From assembly GCF_001570745.1 (NCBI RefSeq), contig NZ_BCSG01000031.1, forward strand, positions 1 through 48,362: a stretch of DNA of 48,362 nucleotides. The letters are read 5' to 3'. The translations under genes were made by a program, and so were the position numbers. Each line of letters begins with the position of its first letter. The first letter of the stretch is position 1. Below, piece by piece: positions 16,505 to 26,089 of this stretch. A model generated the notes under the pieces. That model saw only the letters and a list, made by a program, of their open reading frames with translations. It was not told where the DNA came from and did no database searches. Origin of the DNA: Alicyclobacillus mali NBRC 102425 (lineage in GTDB: Bacteria > Bacillota > Bacilli > Alicyclobacillales > Alicyclobacillaceae).

Positions 16505-17323
16505 ATGTCGCTGAACTGGGAGCGAGTGAAGGAGTATACGGACATCATTTACGAGCGGGCGGAGGGCATCGCCAGAGTGACCATCAATCGGCCGGAGGTC
16601 CGAAACGCGTTCCGGCCGGAGACCGTGATGGAGATGATCGACGCGTTTCAACACATCCGCGACGACAGTTCCACGGGCGTGGTGCTTCTGCGCGGCCAGG
16701 GTGACGAGGCGTTCTGTTCCGGCGGTGACCAGCGCGTGCGCGGCCACGGCGGCTACGTCGGCGGCGACGGCGTGCCGAGGTTGAACGTGTTGGACCTGCA
16801 GCGACTGATCCGCACGTTGCCGAAAGCGGTCATCGCAGTGGTGGCGGGTTACGCCATCGGCGGTGGTCACGTCCTTCACGTCTGCTGTGACCTGACCATT
16901 GCAGCGGAGAATGCCGTGTTCGGCCAAGTCGGGCCCAAAGTCGGCAGCTTCGATGGCGGCTACGGCGTCTCGCTTCTCTCGCGGCTCGTGGGGCAGAAGA
17001 GGGCGAAGGAAATCTGGTTTCTCTGCCGGCAGTACAACGCCCAGGAGGCTCTTCAGATGGGGCTCGTCAACGCCGTGGTTCCGCTCGAGCGGCTTGAGGA
17101 AGAATCGATCCGCTGGGCGAAGGAAATCCTGGAGAAGAGCCCGATTGCCATTCGATTCCTGAAGGCGGCGTTCAACGCGGACACGGACGGCGCGGCCGGT
17201 TTGCAACAGTTCGCGGGCGATGCCACGATGTTGTACTACATGACGGACGAGGCAAAGGAGGGCGCGCGCGCCTTCCTTGAGAAGCGTCCACCAGAGTTCA
17301 GCAAGTTTCCGCGGCTTCCCTGA
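16505..17323 (+). CDS. menB: 1,4-dihydroxy-2-naphthoyl-CoA synthase
   Basis: MenB closes the second ring of the naphthoquinone from O-succinylbenzoyl-CoA. The 272-residue crotonase-fold protein has the family signatures [52 protein letters not shown] and VGSFDGGYG with the catalytic Asp. ATG 16505 has GAGGAGG 8 nt upstream, and the length equals the family norm. It is first in menB-menE-menF-menD-menH, an order different from the B. subtilis menF-D-H-B-E-C arrangement. Confidence 0.97.
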   Translation: MSLNWERVKEYTDIIYERAEGIARVTINRPEVRNAFRPETVMEMIDAFQHIRDDSSTGVVLLRGQGDEAFCSGGDQRVRGHGGYVGGDGVPRLNVLDLQRLIRTLPKAVIAVVAGYAIGGGHVLHVCCDLTIAAENAVFGQVGPKVGSFDGGYGVSLLSRLVGQKRAKEIWFLCRQYNAQEALQMGLVNAVVPLERLEEESIRWAKEILEKSPIAIRFLKAAFNADTDGAAGLQQFAGDATMLYYMTDEAKEGARAFLEKRPPEFSKFPRLP

Positions 17324-17378
17324 GGATCGGGGTCCACGCCTGTGCACAACTGCGTTTGAAGGCGGGGGGTGAACGGCC

Positions 17379-18917
17379 ATGATGAATCTGGAAAGAGCGC
17401 AGGCGCCCGTCGCCTTCCTGCCGGACTGGTTGTCGGTTCATGCTGCCCGTCGGCCTGCGCGTGTGGCGCTTGCATCGGAGGAACGGTCCATCACCTACGC
17501 TGAGTTGGACGCCGCGGCGAGGTCCGCGGCGGCGCGCCTCTTTGCTGCCGGCGTTCGCCCAGGCCATCGCGTGGGCGTGATGTGTCACCGTGGGCTCATG
17601 CACGCGCTCTGTCTGCACGCGCTGGTGTTGCTTCGCGCCGTCTTGGTGCCGCTCAACTGGCGGCTTCAGCCGGGCGAGTTGGCGTACCAGGTCGAGGACT
17701 GCGAGGCGTCCGTCTTGGTGTGTGACGAATCGGCCGCCCAGTTTGCATCTCAGGTGGCGAAGGAGGTCTCGCGCCCCGTAACCGTCCTCGTCCTGCCGGA
17801 GGAGGCATGGGATGCGGCAACGGCTTCGCAGGCGCCGGCTTCGTCCCCCGAGTCGGCCGACGTGTCTCTGGCGTCGGTGCACGCCATCGTGTACACGAGT
17901 GGAACCACCGGCAGGCCCAAAGGCGCCATGATCACTTATCAAAACCACTGGTACAGCGCGATGGCGTCCGCGCTCCAGTTCGGCCTGGATCCCGACGAGC
18001 GATGGCTCGTGCCGATGCCGCTGTTTCACGTCGGAGGCATGGGCGTGCTGATGCGGAGCCTCATCTACGGCACGACGGCCGTCGTGCATGACAGATTCGA
18101 CGCGGAGCGGGTCGATCGCGCCCTGGCCTCCGGCGAGATTACGCTGGTGTCGCTTGTGCCAACGATGCTCGCCCGGCTTCTGAAGGTTCGGCAAAGTCCT
18201 TATCCACCGCGGCTTCGCGCCGTTCTGCTGGGGGGAGCGGGCTGTCCCCGCCCTGTGCTGGAGCGCGCGCTCGAACTCGGCCTGCCGGTCGCGCAAAGCT
18301 ATGGCCTCACGGAGACCAACACGCAGGTGGCGACCATCGATGTGCGCGACGCGCTTCGCAAGAAGGGGTCCTCCGGCCGTCCGCTGGCCAACACGCGCAT
18401 TGCCGTGCAGGGACCGATGGGGCCGACGACGGAGCCCGGCGTCGAGGGCGAAATTCTCGTCCAGGGGCCGAGCGTATTCGCTGGTTATTATAACAGAAAA
18501 GAGGAAACGGAACGCGCGCTGGCCGGGGGATGGCTTCACACCGGGGACATTGGACGCTTCGATGAAGAGGGCTTTTTATACGTATTGGATAGGCGCGCGG
18601 ATCTCATCGTCTCGGGCGGCGAGAATGTGTATCCAGCCGAGATCGAGTCCCTCTTGCTTGGGTTCCCCAGCGTGGTGGACGCCGGGGTCGTGGGAAAACC
18701 GGACGACGAGTGGGGCCAGGTTCCGGTCGCGTTCGTCGTGCTGGAGCCGGGCCACGTGTTGACGGACGAGATGGGACGCGCGCTGCGCGAGGAACTGCGC
18801 GGCCGGCTCGCGCACTACAAGGTACCTGCCGAATTCGTGCAGGTCGATGCGTTGCCCCGCACGGCGTCGGGTAAACTGATGCGCTACGAGTTGAGAAAGT
18901 GGGTGATGCAGGAATGA
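17379..18917 (+). CDS. menE: 2-succinylbenzoate-CoA ligase
   Basis: MenE activates O-succinylbenzoate to its CoA ester with ATP. The 512-residue ANL-superfamily enzyme has YTSGTTGRPKGAM (P-loop, about residue 170), PLFHVGGMG, QSYGLTETN, GWLHTGDIGR and VSGGENVYPAEIE, ending with the catalytic Lys in RTASGKLMRYELRK. Two tandem ATG codons (17379, 17382) follow GGGGGGTGA. The gene lies between menB and menF, which favours MenE over a generic acyl-CoA ligase. Its last codons overlap the menF start (ATGA). Confidence 0.93.
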   Translation: MMNLERAQAPVAFLPDWLSVHAARRPARVALASEERSITYAELDAAARSAAARLFAAGVRPGHRVGVMCHRGLMHALCLHALVLLRAVLVPLNWRLQPGELAYQVEDCEASVLVCDESAAQFASQVAKEVSRPVTVLVLPEEAWDAATASQAPASSPESADVSLASVHAIVYTSGTTGRPKGAMITYQNHWYSAMASALQFGLDPDERWLVPMPLFHVGGMGVLMRSLIYGTTAVVHDRFDAERVDRALASGEITLVSLVPTMLARLLKVRQSPYPPRLRAVLLGGAGCPRPVLERALELGLPVAQSYGLTETNTQVATIDVRDALRKKGSSGRPLANTRIAVQGPMGPTTEPGVEGEILVQGPSVFAGYYNRKEETERALAGGWLHTGDIGRFDEEGFLYVLDRRADLIVSGGENVYPAEIESLLLGFPSVVDAGVVGKPDDEWGQVPVAFVVLEPGHVLTDEMGRALREELRGRLAHYKVPAEFVQVDALPRTASGKLMRYELRKWVMQE

Positions 18918-20266
18918 GCGTGACGGCGAGAGAAGCGCTGCGACAAAGCCTCTGTGCGCGGATCGTCGAGGCGTTTGCCGATGCGGCGCAGGGCCAATCG
19001 GAGGAGGCCGTTCGGTTGCGCGTTCCGTTCGATCGCTCGCTTGCGTCGCTCGCGCACTGGAATCGCTTGGAGCCCTCCGTATACAGCCGTCCGCGGAGTG
19101 GAGACGAGCAGTTCGGCGTGGGCGTGTATCGCCGTTTGGTGGCGAGCGCGGACGACGACTGGGACGATTTGAAGACGCGCTTCGCAGCGGAGTCGATCCC
19201 GCCGGGCCTCCCGTGGTTTGGTGCCGTCCCGTTCGATTTCGGCGCTCTTCCGCTTGGTATCTGGTCGGTCTGGCCGAAGTCCATCTGGTTTGCGCCCAGG
19301 CTGTATCTCACCAAGGCGGCAGGGTCTGACGTCGCCGAGGTGCTGTACATTCCGCCTCGCGGCGCGGACGAGATGGACGTTCGGGCGGACGTCATGGACC
19401 TCCTTGACGTGCACGGCGAAGGCACGTACCCAGAACGCCCGCGGTTCGACGAGCCGGAGGACTTTCGCCGGTTCGCACATAAGGTCGACCGCGCGCTCCG
19501 GGAGATTCGCCAAGGGCGGCTTCGCAAGGTGGTCGTGGCGCGCTTTGCCACTGGCCGCGTCGCTCGGTCGCTCGAGGAGGTGCTTGAGGGACTAACGGTC
19601 CGGTATCCGGACAGCCACGTGTTCGCGCTCTCCTGGCAGGGCCGGTGGCTTTTGTCCGCGAGCCCGGAGCGGCTCTGCGCCGTTCGAGGGCGCTCCGTCG
19701 AGATCGACTGCCTCGCCGGCACGGCGCGCAGAGGCCGGAGCGACGACGAGGATCGCCAGCTTGCGGATGAACTCATGGCGAGCGCCAAGAATCAGCGGGA
19801 GCACCGCGCGGTGGTCGATCACGTCCTCGACGCCATCGCGCCGGTGTGCGAACAGGTGGAGGCGGAGGCAGGCCCTCGGGTCCTCAAACTGGCGAATGTG
19901 CAGCATCTGCACACGCGGGTGACAGGGCGCCTGAAGCAGGGTGTGACGCTGTTTGACGTGGCGAAGGCCATCCATCCGACCCCTGCGGTGGCGGGAACGC
20001 CCCAGCGCGAGGCGACCAGCTATGTCACGGCCCACGAAGGCTGGCCGCGCGGCTATTACGCGGGTGCCTTCGGAACGTATGTCGGCGGCGAAGGCGAACT
20101 TGACGTCTGTTTGCGCTCCGCCTTCGTCGACGCCGGGGAAGCCGCAATCTTCGCGGGCTGCGGAATTGTCGAAGGCTCGGATCCGGTCGCCGAGTGGGAA
20201 GAGAGCGAGTTGAAGATGAGGCCGATGCGGGAGGCGCTGGGCGTTCAGGGGGAGGTAGGGCCTTGA
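18914..20266 (+). CDS. menF: Isochorismate synthase
   Basis: MenF converts chorismate to isochorismate, the first committed step toward menaquinone. The 450-residue protein has a weakly conserved N-terminal half and a chorismate-binding C-terminal half: HRAVVDHVLDAIAPVCE, LKLANVQHLHTRVTG, HPTPAVAGTPQREA, GYYAGAFGTY and IFAGCGIVEGSDPVAEWEE. Tight location upstream of menD identifies it as the menaquinone enzyme rather than a salicylate or siderophore synthase. ATG 18914 overlaps the menE stop; its TGA overlaps the menD TTG start. Confidence 0.94.
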   Translation: MSVTAREALRQSLCARIVEAFADAAQGQSEEAVRLRVPFDRSLASLAHWNRLEPSVYSRPRSGDEQFGVGVYRRLVASADDDWDDLKTRFAAESIPPGLPWFGAVPFDFGALPLGIWSVWPKSIWFAPRLYLTKAAGSDVAEVLYIPPRGADEMDVRADVMDLLDVHGEGTYPERPRFDEPEDFRRFAHKVDRALREIRQGRLRKVVVARFATGRVARSLEEVLEGLTVRYPDSHVFALSWQGRWLLSASPERLCAVRGRSVEIDCLAGTARRGRSDDEDRQLADELMASAKNQREHRAVVDHVLDAIAPVCEQVEAEAGPRVLKLANVQHLHTRVTGRLKQGVTLFDVAKAIHPTPAVAGTPQREATSYVTAHEGWPRGYYAGAFGTYVGGEGELDVCLRSAFVDAGEAAIFAGCGIVEGSDPVAEWEESELKMRPMREALGVQGEVGP

Positions 20267-21951
20267 ATCCGGATCTGTGGCCTGTGCACGCGCTGGTGGA
20301 CGGGTTGTACGCGAGCGGGGTGCGGCGCGCGGTGATCTCGCCGGGATCGCGCAACACGCCGCTCGTCTTTGCACTCATCGAGCACGGCGGCATCGAGCCC
20401 GTCTCTCACATGGACGAGCGATCCGCCGGCTTTTTCGCGCTGGGCATGGCCCGCCAGTCGGGCGAGCCGGTGGCCGTCGTCTGCACGTCGGGCACGGCGG
20501 TCGCCAACCTCTATCCTGCGGTCGTCGAGGCTTACTTTTCGCGCGTGCCTCTTGTCGTGCTGACGGCGGATCGGCCGGCTGAGCTGCGCGAGGTCGGGGC
20601 TAACCAGACCATCCGGCAACCGAACCTGTTTGGCGCCCACGTGAAGTGGGCCTGCGAGACGCCCGTGCCCCAGGACAGGACGGATCTGGCGCTCAATCTG
20701 CGGGGCCTTGCGCTGCGCGCAGGGCTCATCGCCAGAACTGTCCCTGAGGGGCCTGTGCACCTCAATGTGCCGTTTCGGGAACCGCTTCTGCCTCCCCGCA
20801 GGAGCGAAACCCGGGAGCTCGAGGAAGTGCCCGCCATCCATGGGCAGCCGAGCCCACCAGCGCCCTGCGCGCCGTCGTCGCTCGCCCAGGTGGAGGAGGC
20901 GCTTGCCCGCGCCAGGCGCCCGCTGGTGGTCGCCGGACCGATGCGGCCGGGATCCCTTGCGCAAGCCGTGGCCCACTTCGCCACCGCCGCCGGCATTCCG
21001 CTTTTGGCCGACATTCTGAGCCAGTGCCGCGATAGCGACGCGAGCGTTCCGTATTACGATCTCGTCCTGCGCGCAGGGGCTGCTCCCGAACCTCCCGACC
21101 TCGTCCTGCGCTTTGGAGGCGAGGTGACATCGAAGCTCCTCTCCTCGTGGCTGCGCGGCGCGCGGGCGGAGTTCGTGGTATTCGACGAGACGCCTTTGTA
21201 CCGGGACAGCGGGCACTTGGCCACCCATGTGGTGGTTGGGGATCCGACCGCGTGGCTGCACGACGTGTCGCCTGCGCTCGGTGACTGGCGCGAGTACCGA
21301 GCGGCCTGGCGGGAAGCAACCGGTGCCGCTGCACGCGCGCTCGATGCGTCCCTGCCCTGGTTCGAGGGCGAGGCGGTGCGTACAGCGGTTGAAGCCTTGA
21401 ACCCAGCTCACGTGCTCGTCCTCGGGAACAGCCGCCCTATCCGCGATGCCGATGCACTTGCGCTGCCACAGCCAGGTGTGGAGGTGTACGCAAATCGCGG
21501 CGCGAGCGGAATTGATGGTGTCACGTCCACCGCCCTCGGTATCGCCGTGGCCTCGGGGCGGCCCACGCTTCTCGTCATTGGAGACGTGTCGTTTTACCAC
21601 GATTTGAACGGGCTTGCGGCCGCTCGCGAACTGTCTTCTCCGTTCGTCGCGGTGCTCGTGCACAACGCTGGCGGTGGGATCTTCCGCCATCTGGCGCAGG
21701 CCGAGAGGCCAGACGAGATCGACTGGTTCACCACGCCGCACGAGTTGGACTTCGCGCCCATCGTCCGTGCATATGGCGGGGTTCACGTGTGCGCGGGCGA
21801 TGCCGGTGCCTTGCGAAGCGCGCTGCGTGAAGCAATGGCGCGCCCCGGACTCACGGTAGTCGAGGTCCGCTTTCCAAACGACGAGAGCCCACGCATGTAC
21901 CGAGAGCTCTTCGCACGGCTTGCGAGCGAAAGGGGCGTCGGCGCGCGATGA
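20263..21951 (+). CDS. menD: 2-succinyl-5-enolpyruvyl-6-hydroxy-3-cyclohexene-1-carboxylate synthase
   Basis: MenD is the ThDP-dependent enzyme that joins isochorismate and 2-oxoglutarate. The 562-residue product shows the N-terminal GVRRAVISPGSRNTPL, DERSAGFFALGMAR and VCTSGTAVANLYPAV blocks, and the ThDP-binding GDVSFYHDLNGLAAARE region near residue 450. The TTG start at 20263 follows GGGGGAGGTAGGG and overlaps the menF stop. The ATGA overlap with menH indicates continuous translation through the operon. Confidence 0.96.
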   Translation: MNPDLWPVHALVDGLYASGVRRAVISPGSRNTPLVFALIEHGGIEPVSHMDERSAGFFALGMARQSGEPVAVVCTSGTAVANLYPAVVEAYFSRVPLVVLTADRPAELREVGANQTIRQPNLFGAHVKWACETPVPQDRTDLALNLRGLALRAGLIARTVPEGPVHLNVPFREPLLPPRRSETRELEEVPAIHGQPSPPAPCAPSSLAQVEEALARARRPLVVAGPMRPGSLAQAVAHFATAAGIPLLADILSQCRDSDASVPYYDLVLRAGAAPEPPDLVLRFGGEVTSKLLSSWLRGARAEFVVFDETPLYRDSGHLATHVVVGDPTAWLHDVSPALGDWREYRAAWREATGAAARALDASLPWFEGEAVRTAVEALNPAHVLVLGNSRPIRDADALALPQPGVEVYANRGASGIDGVTSTALGIAVASGRPTLLVIGDVSFYHDLNGLAAARELSSPFVAVLVHNAGGGIFRHLAQAERPDEIDWFTTPHELDFAPIVRAYGGVHVCAGDAGALRSALREAMARPGLTVVEVRFPNDESPRMYRELFARLASERGVGAR

Positions 21952-22784
21952 AGCGCATGGCGTTGATCCGCGGCGTCCGGTACGCGTACCAGCTCATCCC
22001 TGGCGGCGAGCCATGCCTGTTCCTGCACGGCTTCACCGGCGCGGGGGACGTGTTCGTACCCGTCCTGGAACGGATGGAGAGCTATGGATGCCGACCGTCC
22101 GCCATCTTGCCAGACCTTCTTGGCCACGGCGCGAGCGACGTGCCCGACGATGCCGCGCGCCTTTCGATGGACGAAACTGTGCGCGATCTCGACGCGCTGC
22201 TGGATGAGATGGGGGTTTCCTCCTGCCGAGTGGTGGGCTACTCGATGGGCGGGCGTGTCGCGCTCGCGTTCGCCGCGATGTATCCTCATCGCGTTCGCGC
22301 GCTCGTCCTGGAGTCCGCGTCGCCCGGAATCGAAGATGCGGATGAGCGCGAGGCGCGCAGGCGCGAGGACGATCGGTTGGCGGACGAGATTGAAGCGCGA
22401 GGATTGGATTGGTTCATACCCGTGTGGGAGCGTCGCCCCATCTTTGCCACGCATAACGCCCTGCCGGAAGAGGAGAAGGCGCGTCAGCGCGCCATCAGAC
22501 GCTCGGGCAGCGCGCGCGGTTATGCACAGAGCCTGCGCGGGTTGGGCACGGGGCGACAGCCGTCGTATTGGAATGTGTTGCACACACTGACGATGCCCGT
22601 CGTCCTCATCACTGGGGCGTTGGATGCCAAGTTCACGGCGATTGCCGAACGCATGGAGCCGTGCCTTCCCAACGCTGTTCACGTCACCATCGACGGAGCG
22701 GGGCACACGCCGCATTTGGAACAGCCTGACCGATTTGCAGCGAAGCTCGCGGATTTCTTCTCAGGTGCGGAGTGCATCGGCTAA
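21948..22784 (+). CDS. menH: 2-succinyl-6-hydroxy-2,4-cyclohexadiene-1-carboxylate synthase
   Basis: MenH eliminates pyruvate from the MenD product. The 278-residue alpha/beta hydrolase has LFLHGFTGAGDVF (oxyanion hole), LLGHGASD, the nucleophile elbow GYSMGGRVAL and the catalytic His in GAGHTPHLEQP. As the last gene of the men operon this assignment is well supported. No menC (O-succinylbenzoate synthase) follows; the next gene is pstS with its own regulatory region. Confidence 0.93.
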   Translation: MKRMALIRGVRYAYQLIPGGEPCLFLHGFTGAGDVFVPVLERMESYGCRPSAILPDLLGHGASDVPDDAARLSMDETVRDLDALLDEMGVSSCRVVGYSMGGRVALAFAAMYPHRVRALVLESASPGIEDADEREARRREDDRLADEIEARGLDWFIPVWERRPIFATHNALPEEEKARQRAIRRSGSARGYAQSLRGLGTGRQPSYWNVLHTLTMPVVLITGALDAKFTAIAERMEPCLPNAVHVTIDGAGHTPHLEQPDRFAAKLADFFSGAECIG

Positions 22785-22801
22785 ACAGCGCTCCGCCCTC
22801 T

Positions 22802-22829
22802 TTGTAAACACCTCGTAAAGTTTGTAAAG
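22802..22829 (+). promoter_or_regulatory. Candidate Pho box upstream of pstSCA
   Basis: Three direct hexamers with 5-nt spacers, TTGTAA (22802-22807), TCGTAA (22813-22818) and GTAAAG (22824-22829), give an 11-bp period like Bacillus PhoP-binding arrays. The match to the TT-A-ACA consensus is looser than at pstB. A weak -10-like ACAAAT follows at 22839-22844. Confidence 0.5.
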
Positions 22830-22978
22830 CCCCGGTGGACAAATCTTCACACCAAATTCAGCAACTCTCCAATGCGCCTTCACATCCTCCTGATACTCTC
22901 ATGACTGAAGGCAGCGGTTTGTTTCGCCGCTTGCGTGGCACAATATCGAGCACAGAACACGAACAAGGGGGCCTCTAC

Positions 22979-24106
22979 GTGAAGGTGCGTTCGAAGTGGT
23001 TTGCGGGTCTTGCGGCTGTTGCCGCCGTCGGTGTGGTAGCAGGGTGTGGCACGTCGAATTCGTCTTCGTCGACCCAGAACGCGGCGACGAGCAACACGTC
23101 GCAGCAGGCGGCGAGCGTGGCGAAGGTGACGCTGACGGAGACGGGATCGTCGCTTTTGTATCCGCTCTTTAACGCGCAGTGGATTCCTGCGTACCACAAG
23201 CTGCACCCCGACGTGGAGATGACGGCCGCGTCGACTGGCAGCGGGACCGGCATCTCCGATGCCATCGCTGGCACGGTGGATATCGGTGCGTCGGACGCGT
23301 ACATGGCGGACGCCCAGATTCAGCAGCACCCGGACATGCTCAATATTCCGGTGGCCATCTCGGCCCAGCAGATCATGTACAACCTGCCTGGCGTCAAGGG
23401 GCATCTGCATTTGAACGGCCAGGTGCTCGCCGAGATTTATGAGGGCAAGATCCAGTACTGGGATGACGCGAAGATCAAGGCTATCAACCCGGGCGTGAAG
23501 CTGCCGCATCAGATCATCAAGCCCGTGGTTCGTTCGGATGGCTCCGGTGATACGTTCCTCTTCACGCAGTACCTGAGCAAGTCCAGCGCTGAGTGGAACC
23601 AGAACTACGGCTTTGGCACGACCATCTCGTGGCCTGGCTTGCAGACGGAGATCGGCGCGAAGGGTAATCAGGGCGTCGTGGCCGCCCTCTCGAAGACCGC
23701 GTACTCCGTTGGATATGTGGGCATCAGCTGGCTGGACAAGGCCGTGCAGCAGGGCCTCGGCTATGCGGCGCTTGAAAACAAGTCGGGCAGCTACGTCCTG
23801 CCGACCAGCGCTTCCATCCAAGCCGCCGCACAGCAGGGCGTGAAGAACGTGCCTGCGGATGAGCGGATTTCGCTCATCGACGAGCCCGGCGCCAACTCGT
23901 ATCCCATCATCAACTTTGAGTACGTCATCGTGAAGGACGATCAGCCGAATGCCGCGAAGGCTGACGCGCTCAAGACGTTCCTGGAGTGGGCCATCAACCC
24001 GTCTCAGGGCAACAGTGCAAAGTTCTTGACGCCGGTGCATTTCCTGCCGCTCCCGACGAGCGTGCATGCCAAGAGCGAGGCGCAGATTCAGAAGATCAAG
24101 GGTTGA
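22979..24106 (+). CDS. pstS: Phosphate ABC transporter substrate-binding lipoprotein
   Basis: PstS captures phosphate outside the membrane for PstCAB. The 375-residue precursor starts at GTG 22979 after AAGGGGG, with a lipoprotein signal ending VAGC (Cys23) and a Ser/Thr/Asn-rich linker. Conserved pieces are TETGSSLLYPLFNAQW (phosphate loop), STGSGTGISDAIAGTVDIGASDA-type segments, VVRSDGSGDTFLF and SVGYVGISW. pstC follows 27 nt later. Confidence 0.96.
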   Translation: MKVRSKWFAGLAAVAAVGVVAGCGTSNSSSSTQNAATSNTSQQAASVAKVTLTETGSSLLYPLFNAQWIPAYHKLHPDVEMTAASTGSGTGISDAIAGTVDIGASDAYMADAQIQQHPDMLNIPVAISAQQIMYNLPGVKGHLHLNGQVLAEIYEGKIQYWDDAKIKAINPGVKLPHQIIKPVVRSDGSGDTFLFTQYLSKSSAEWNQNYGFGTTISWPGLQTEIGAKGNQGVVAALSKTAYSVGYVGISWLDKAVQQGLGYAALENKSGSYVLPTSASIQAAAQQGVKNVPADERISLIDEPGANSYPIINFEYVIVKDDQPNAAKADALKTFLEWAINPSQGNSAKFLTPVHFLPLPTSVHAKSEAQIQKIKG

Positions 24107-24133
24107 CACCGATAGATACCAGGAGGGCACGCC

Positions 24134-25132
24134 GTGCGCAAGGTTTCTAAAGCGGCTAAGGCCTGGGATCGCGGATTTCGGGTGCTGGCGGCCATCGGGG
24201 CCGCCAGCCCTGCCGTGTTCTTGGCAGCCATCGCCGCCATCGTGCTGGTGGAATCCATTCCGACCATTCGCTTCATGGGCTTTCATTTTCTCACCGAAAC
24301 GCGCTGGGACATGGGGAACTTGTATGGAGCCCTGACCCATCGCAACGGCATCACTGCGCCCGCAGGCGCTACCTACGGCGCACTGGTGTTCATCGTCGGC
24401 ACGCTGTTGTCGTCCATCATCGCGCTCCTCATCGCAGTGCCGGTCTCCGTCGCCACAGCGCTCGTTCTCGCCTACCGAGTGCGCGGCCCGCTTGGTTTTC
24501 TGCTGAACATTCTCGTTGAGCTGTTGGCCGGCATCCCAAGCGTCGTGATCGGACTGTGGGGTATTCTTGTGCTGGTCCCGTGGATTGCGAACGCCTTTGC
24601 ACCTTTCCTTAAGTCGATCCTGGGCTTCATCCCGTTCTTCGGCGGGCAAACGGGGACAGGCTACAGCCTTCTGGCGAGTGGCATCGTGCTCGCCATGATG
24701 ACCGTGCCCATTATCACCGCGACAACTAGGGATCTGCTCCAGCAGGTGCCTGTCCTGGCTCGCGAGGGCGGGCTTGGCATCGGCATGACGTCGTGGGAAG
24801 TGGTTCGCTATATCGCTTTGCCATACATCCGTGAGGGATTTATCGGTGCCGTCGCACTGGGCTGGGGACGCGCGATGGGAGAGACGATGGCGGTCCTGAT
24901 GGTGTCGGGCAACGCGACCAACATCTTGCCGCAAAACCTGTACAGCCCTATCTCGACGATGGCGGCATTCATTGCAAATCAGCTGGATAGCGCCGAGACC
25001 GATGCCTCGGGCATGGCGGTTCATGCGCTGTCCGAACTTGCGCTGATCCTCCTCGTCATCACGCTGGCCACGAACCTGGTGGCTCGCTGGTTGGTTCGCC
25101 CGCGGCGACGCGAAGGGGTGATGGCGTCATGA
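24134..25132 (+). CDS. pstC: Phosphate ABC transporter permease PstC
   Basis: This membrane subunit of the phosphate importer has 332 residues and six main hydrophobic spans. It has a long extracytoplasmic loop after the first span and the coupling-helix region PVLAREGGLGIGMTSWEV, followed by GWGRAMGETMAVLMVSGNA, both characteristic of PstC. GTG 24134 is preceded by AGGAGGG. Overlap with pstA is 4 nt (ATGA). Confidence 0.95.
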   Translation: MRKVSKAAKAWDRGFRVLAAIGAASPAVFLAAIAAIVLVESIPTIRFMGFHFLTETRWDMGNLYGALTHRNGITAPAGATYGALVFIVGTLLSSIIALLIAVPVSVATALVLAYRVRGPLGFLLNILVELLAGIPSVVIGLWGILVLVPWIANAFAPFLKSILGFIPFFGGQTGTGYSLLASGIVLAMMTVPIITATTRDLLQQVPVLAREGGLGIGMTSWEVVRYIALPYIREGFIGAVALGWGRAMGETMAVLMVSGNATNILPQNLYSPISTMAAFIANQLDSAETDASGMAVHALSELALILLVITLATNLVARWLVRPRRREGVMAS

Positions 25133-25983
25133 GGAGACGTCGGCGCAAGTGGAAAGGTGCGCTCGGTTGGGCGCTCGCCTGGCTGGGTTTTGCGCTCGTA
25201 TTGTTCGGGCTGATCGATCTCGTCGGCTCGGTTCTGTGGCAGGGCCTTCGGTCGTTTCGCTTCTCCATGCTGTTTCAGCCGACGCAAGGTATCGCCGGCG
25301 GCTTGGAGAACGCGATCTTGGGAACGTTCGAACTGGTGCTCATCGGCGTGGTGTTTGCCGCTCCACTCGGCGTGCTCGGCGGAATCTTCACGTCCGAGTT
25401 TGCCTCACCCCGGCTCGCCGCCGCGATTCGCTTTGTGGCCGAGGTGCTGTCAGGTGTACCGTCCATCGTGATAGGGTATTTTGGCTACTTGCTCTTGGTG
25501 TTGCACTTCCACTGGGGATTTTCCGCCCTCGCAGGCGGCGTCGCCCTGACGCTCATCATGTTGCCTTACATCCTGCGCACCACGGACACGAGCCTGCAGC
25601 AGGTCCCGTTGCTGCAGCGGGAAGCGGCGTGGGCCCTTGGGATGACGCGGACTCAAGCCATTTTGAAAACGGTGTGGCGACCCGCAGCTTCCGGCATGGC
25701 CACGGGTCTTTTGCTCGCCATCGCCATTGGGCTGGGGGAGACCGCCCCACTGCTCTACACGGCGGGGTGGAACTCGAACAATCCATCGCTCGCGTTGACG
25801 CATTCCCAGGTGGGGTATTTGACCTACGTGGCGTACACGTACCTGGATGAACCCTACGCGCAGGCGAGACAACTCGCTTATGCGGCAGGCTTTGTCCTCC
25901 TCATGCTCATCCTCATCATTCAGCTCGTCGTGCGCTTTGTGGTCTGGCGTTCCTCGGCGCGCGGAGGTCGGTCGGCGGCGTGA
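25129..25983 (+). CDS. pstA: Phosphate ABC transporter permease PstA
   Basis: This is the second membrane subunit of the phosphate importer, with 284 residues and six spans. Motifs include EVLSGVPSIVIGYFGY, LPYILRTTDTSLQQVPLLQREAA (EAA loop contacting PstB) and IAIGLGETAPLLYTAG. It overlaps pstC by ATGA. In most Bacillota pstB follows directly; here a terminator ends the operon and pstB-phoU sits about 7 kb away on the other strand. Confidence 0.95.
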   Translation: MRRRRRKWKGALGWALAWLGFALVLFGLIDLVGSVLWQGLRSFRFSMLFQPTQGIAGGLENAILGTFELVLIGVVFAAPLGVLGGIFTSEFASPRLAAAIRFVAEVLSGVPSIVIGYFGYLLLVLHFHWGFSALAGGVALTLIMLPYILRTTDTSLQQVPLLQREAAWALGMTRTQAILKTVWRPAASGMATGLLLAIAIGLGETAPLLYTAGWNSNNPSLALTHSQVGYLTYVAYTYLDEPYAQARQLAYAAGFVLLMLILIIQLVVRFVVWRSSARGGRSAA

Positions 25984-26026
25984 GCCCCATTTCCCTCGGC
26001 TATTTGTCCAGCACAGCGAATACCAT

Positions 26027-26068
26027 AAGCGGAGAAGGTGCGGTCGACCTTCTCCGCTTTGTACTTTT
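26027..26068 (+). terminator. Rho-independent terminator of pstSCA
   Basis: 13-bp stem AAGCGGAGAAGGT (26027-26039) / ACCTTCTCCGCTT (26047-26059) with a 7-nt loop, followed by T-rich TGTACTTTT. It separates pstSCA from the glycosyltransferase operon. Confidence 0.85.
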
Positions 26069-26089
26069 GTCCGCAATGGTTGTCTTCAG

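Noticed and set aside
20245-21786. Open frame antisense to menD
   Set aside because: Shadow frame; the plus-strand MenD is unmistakable.
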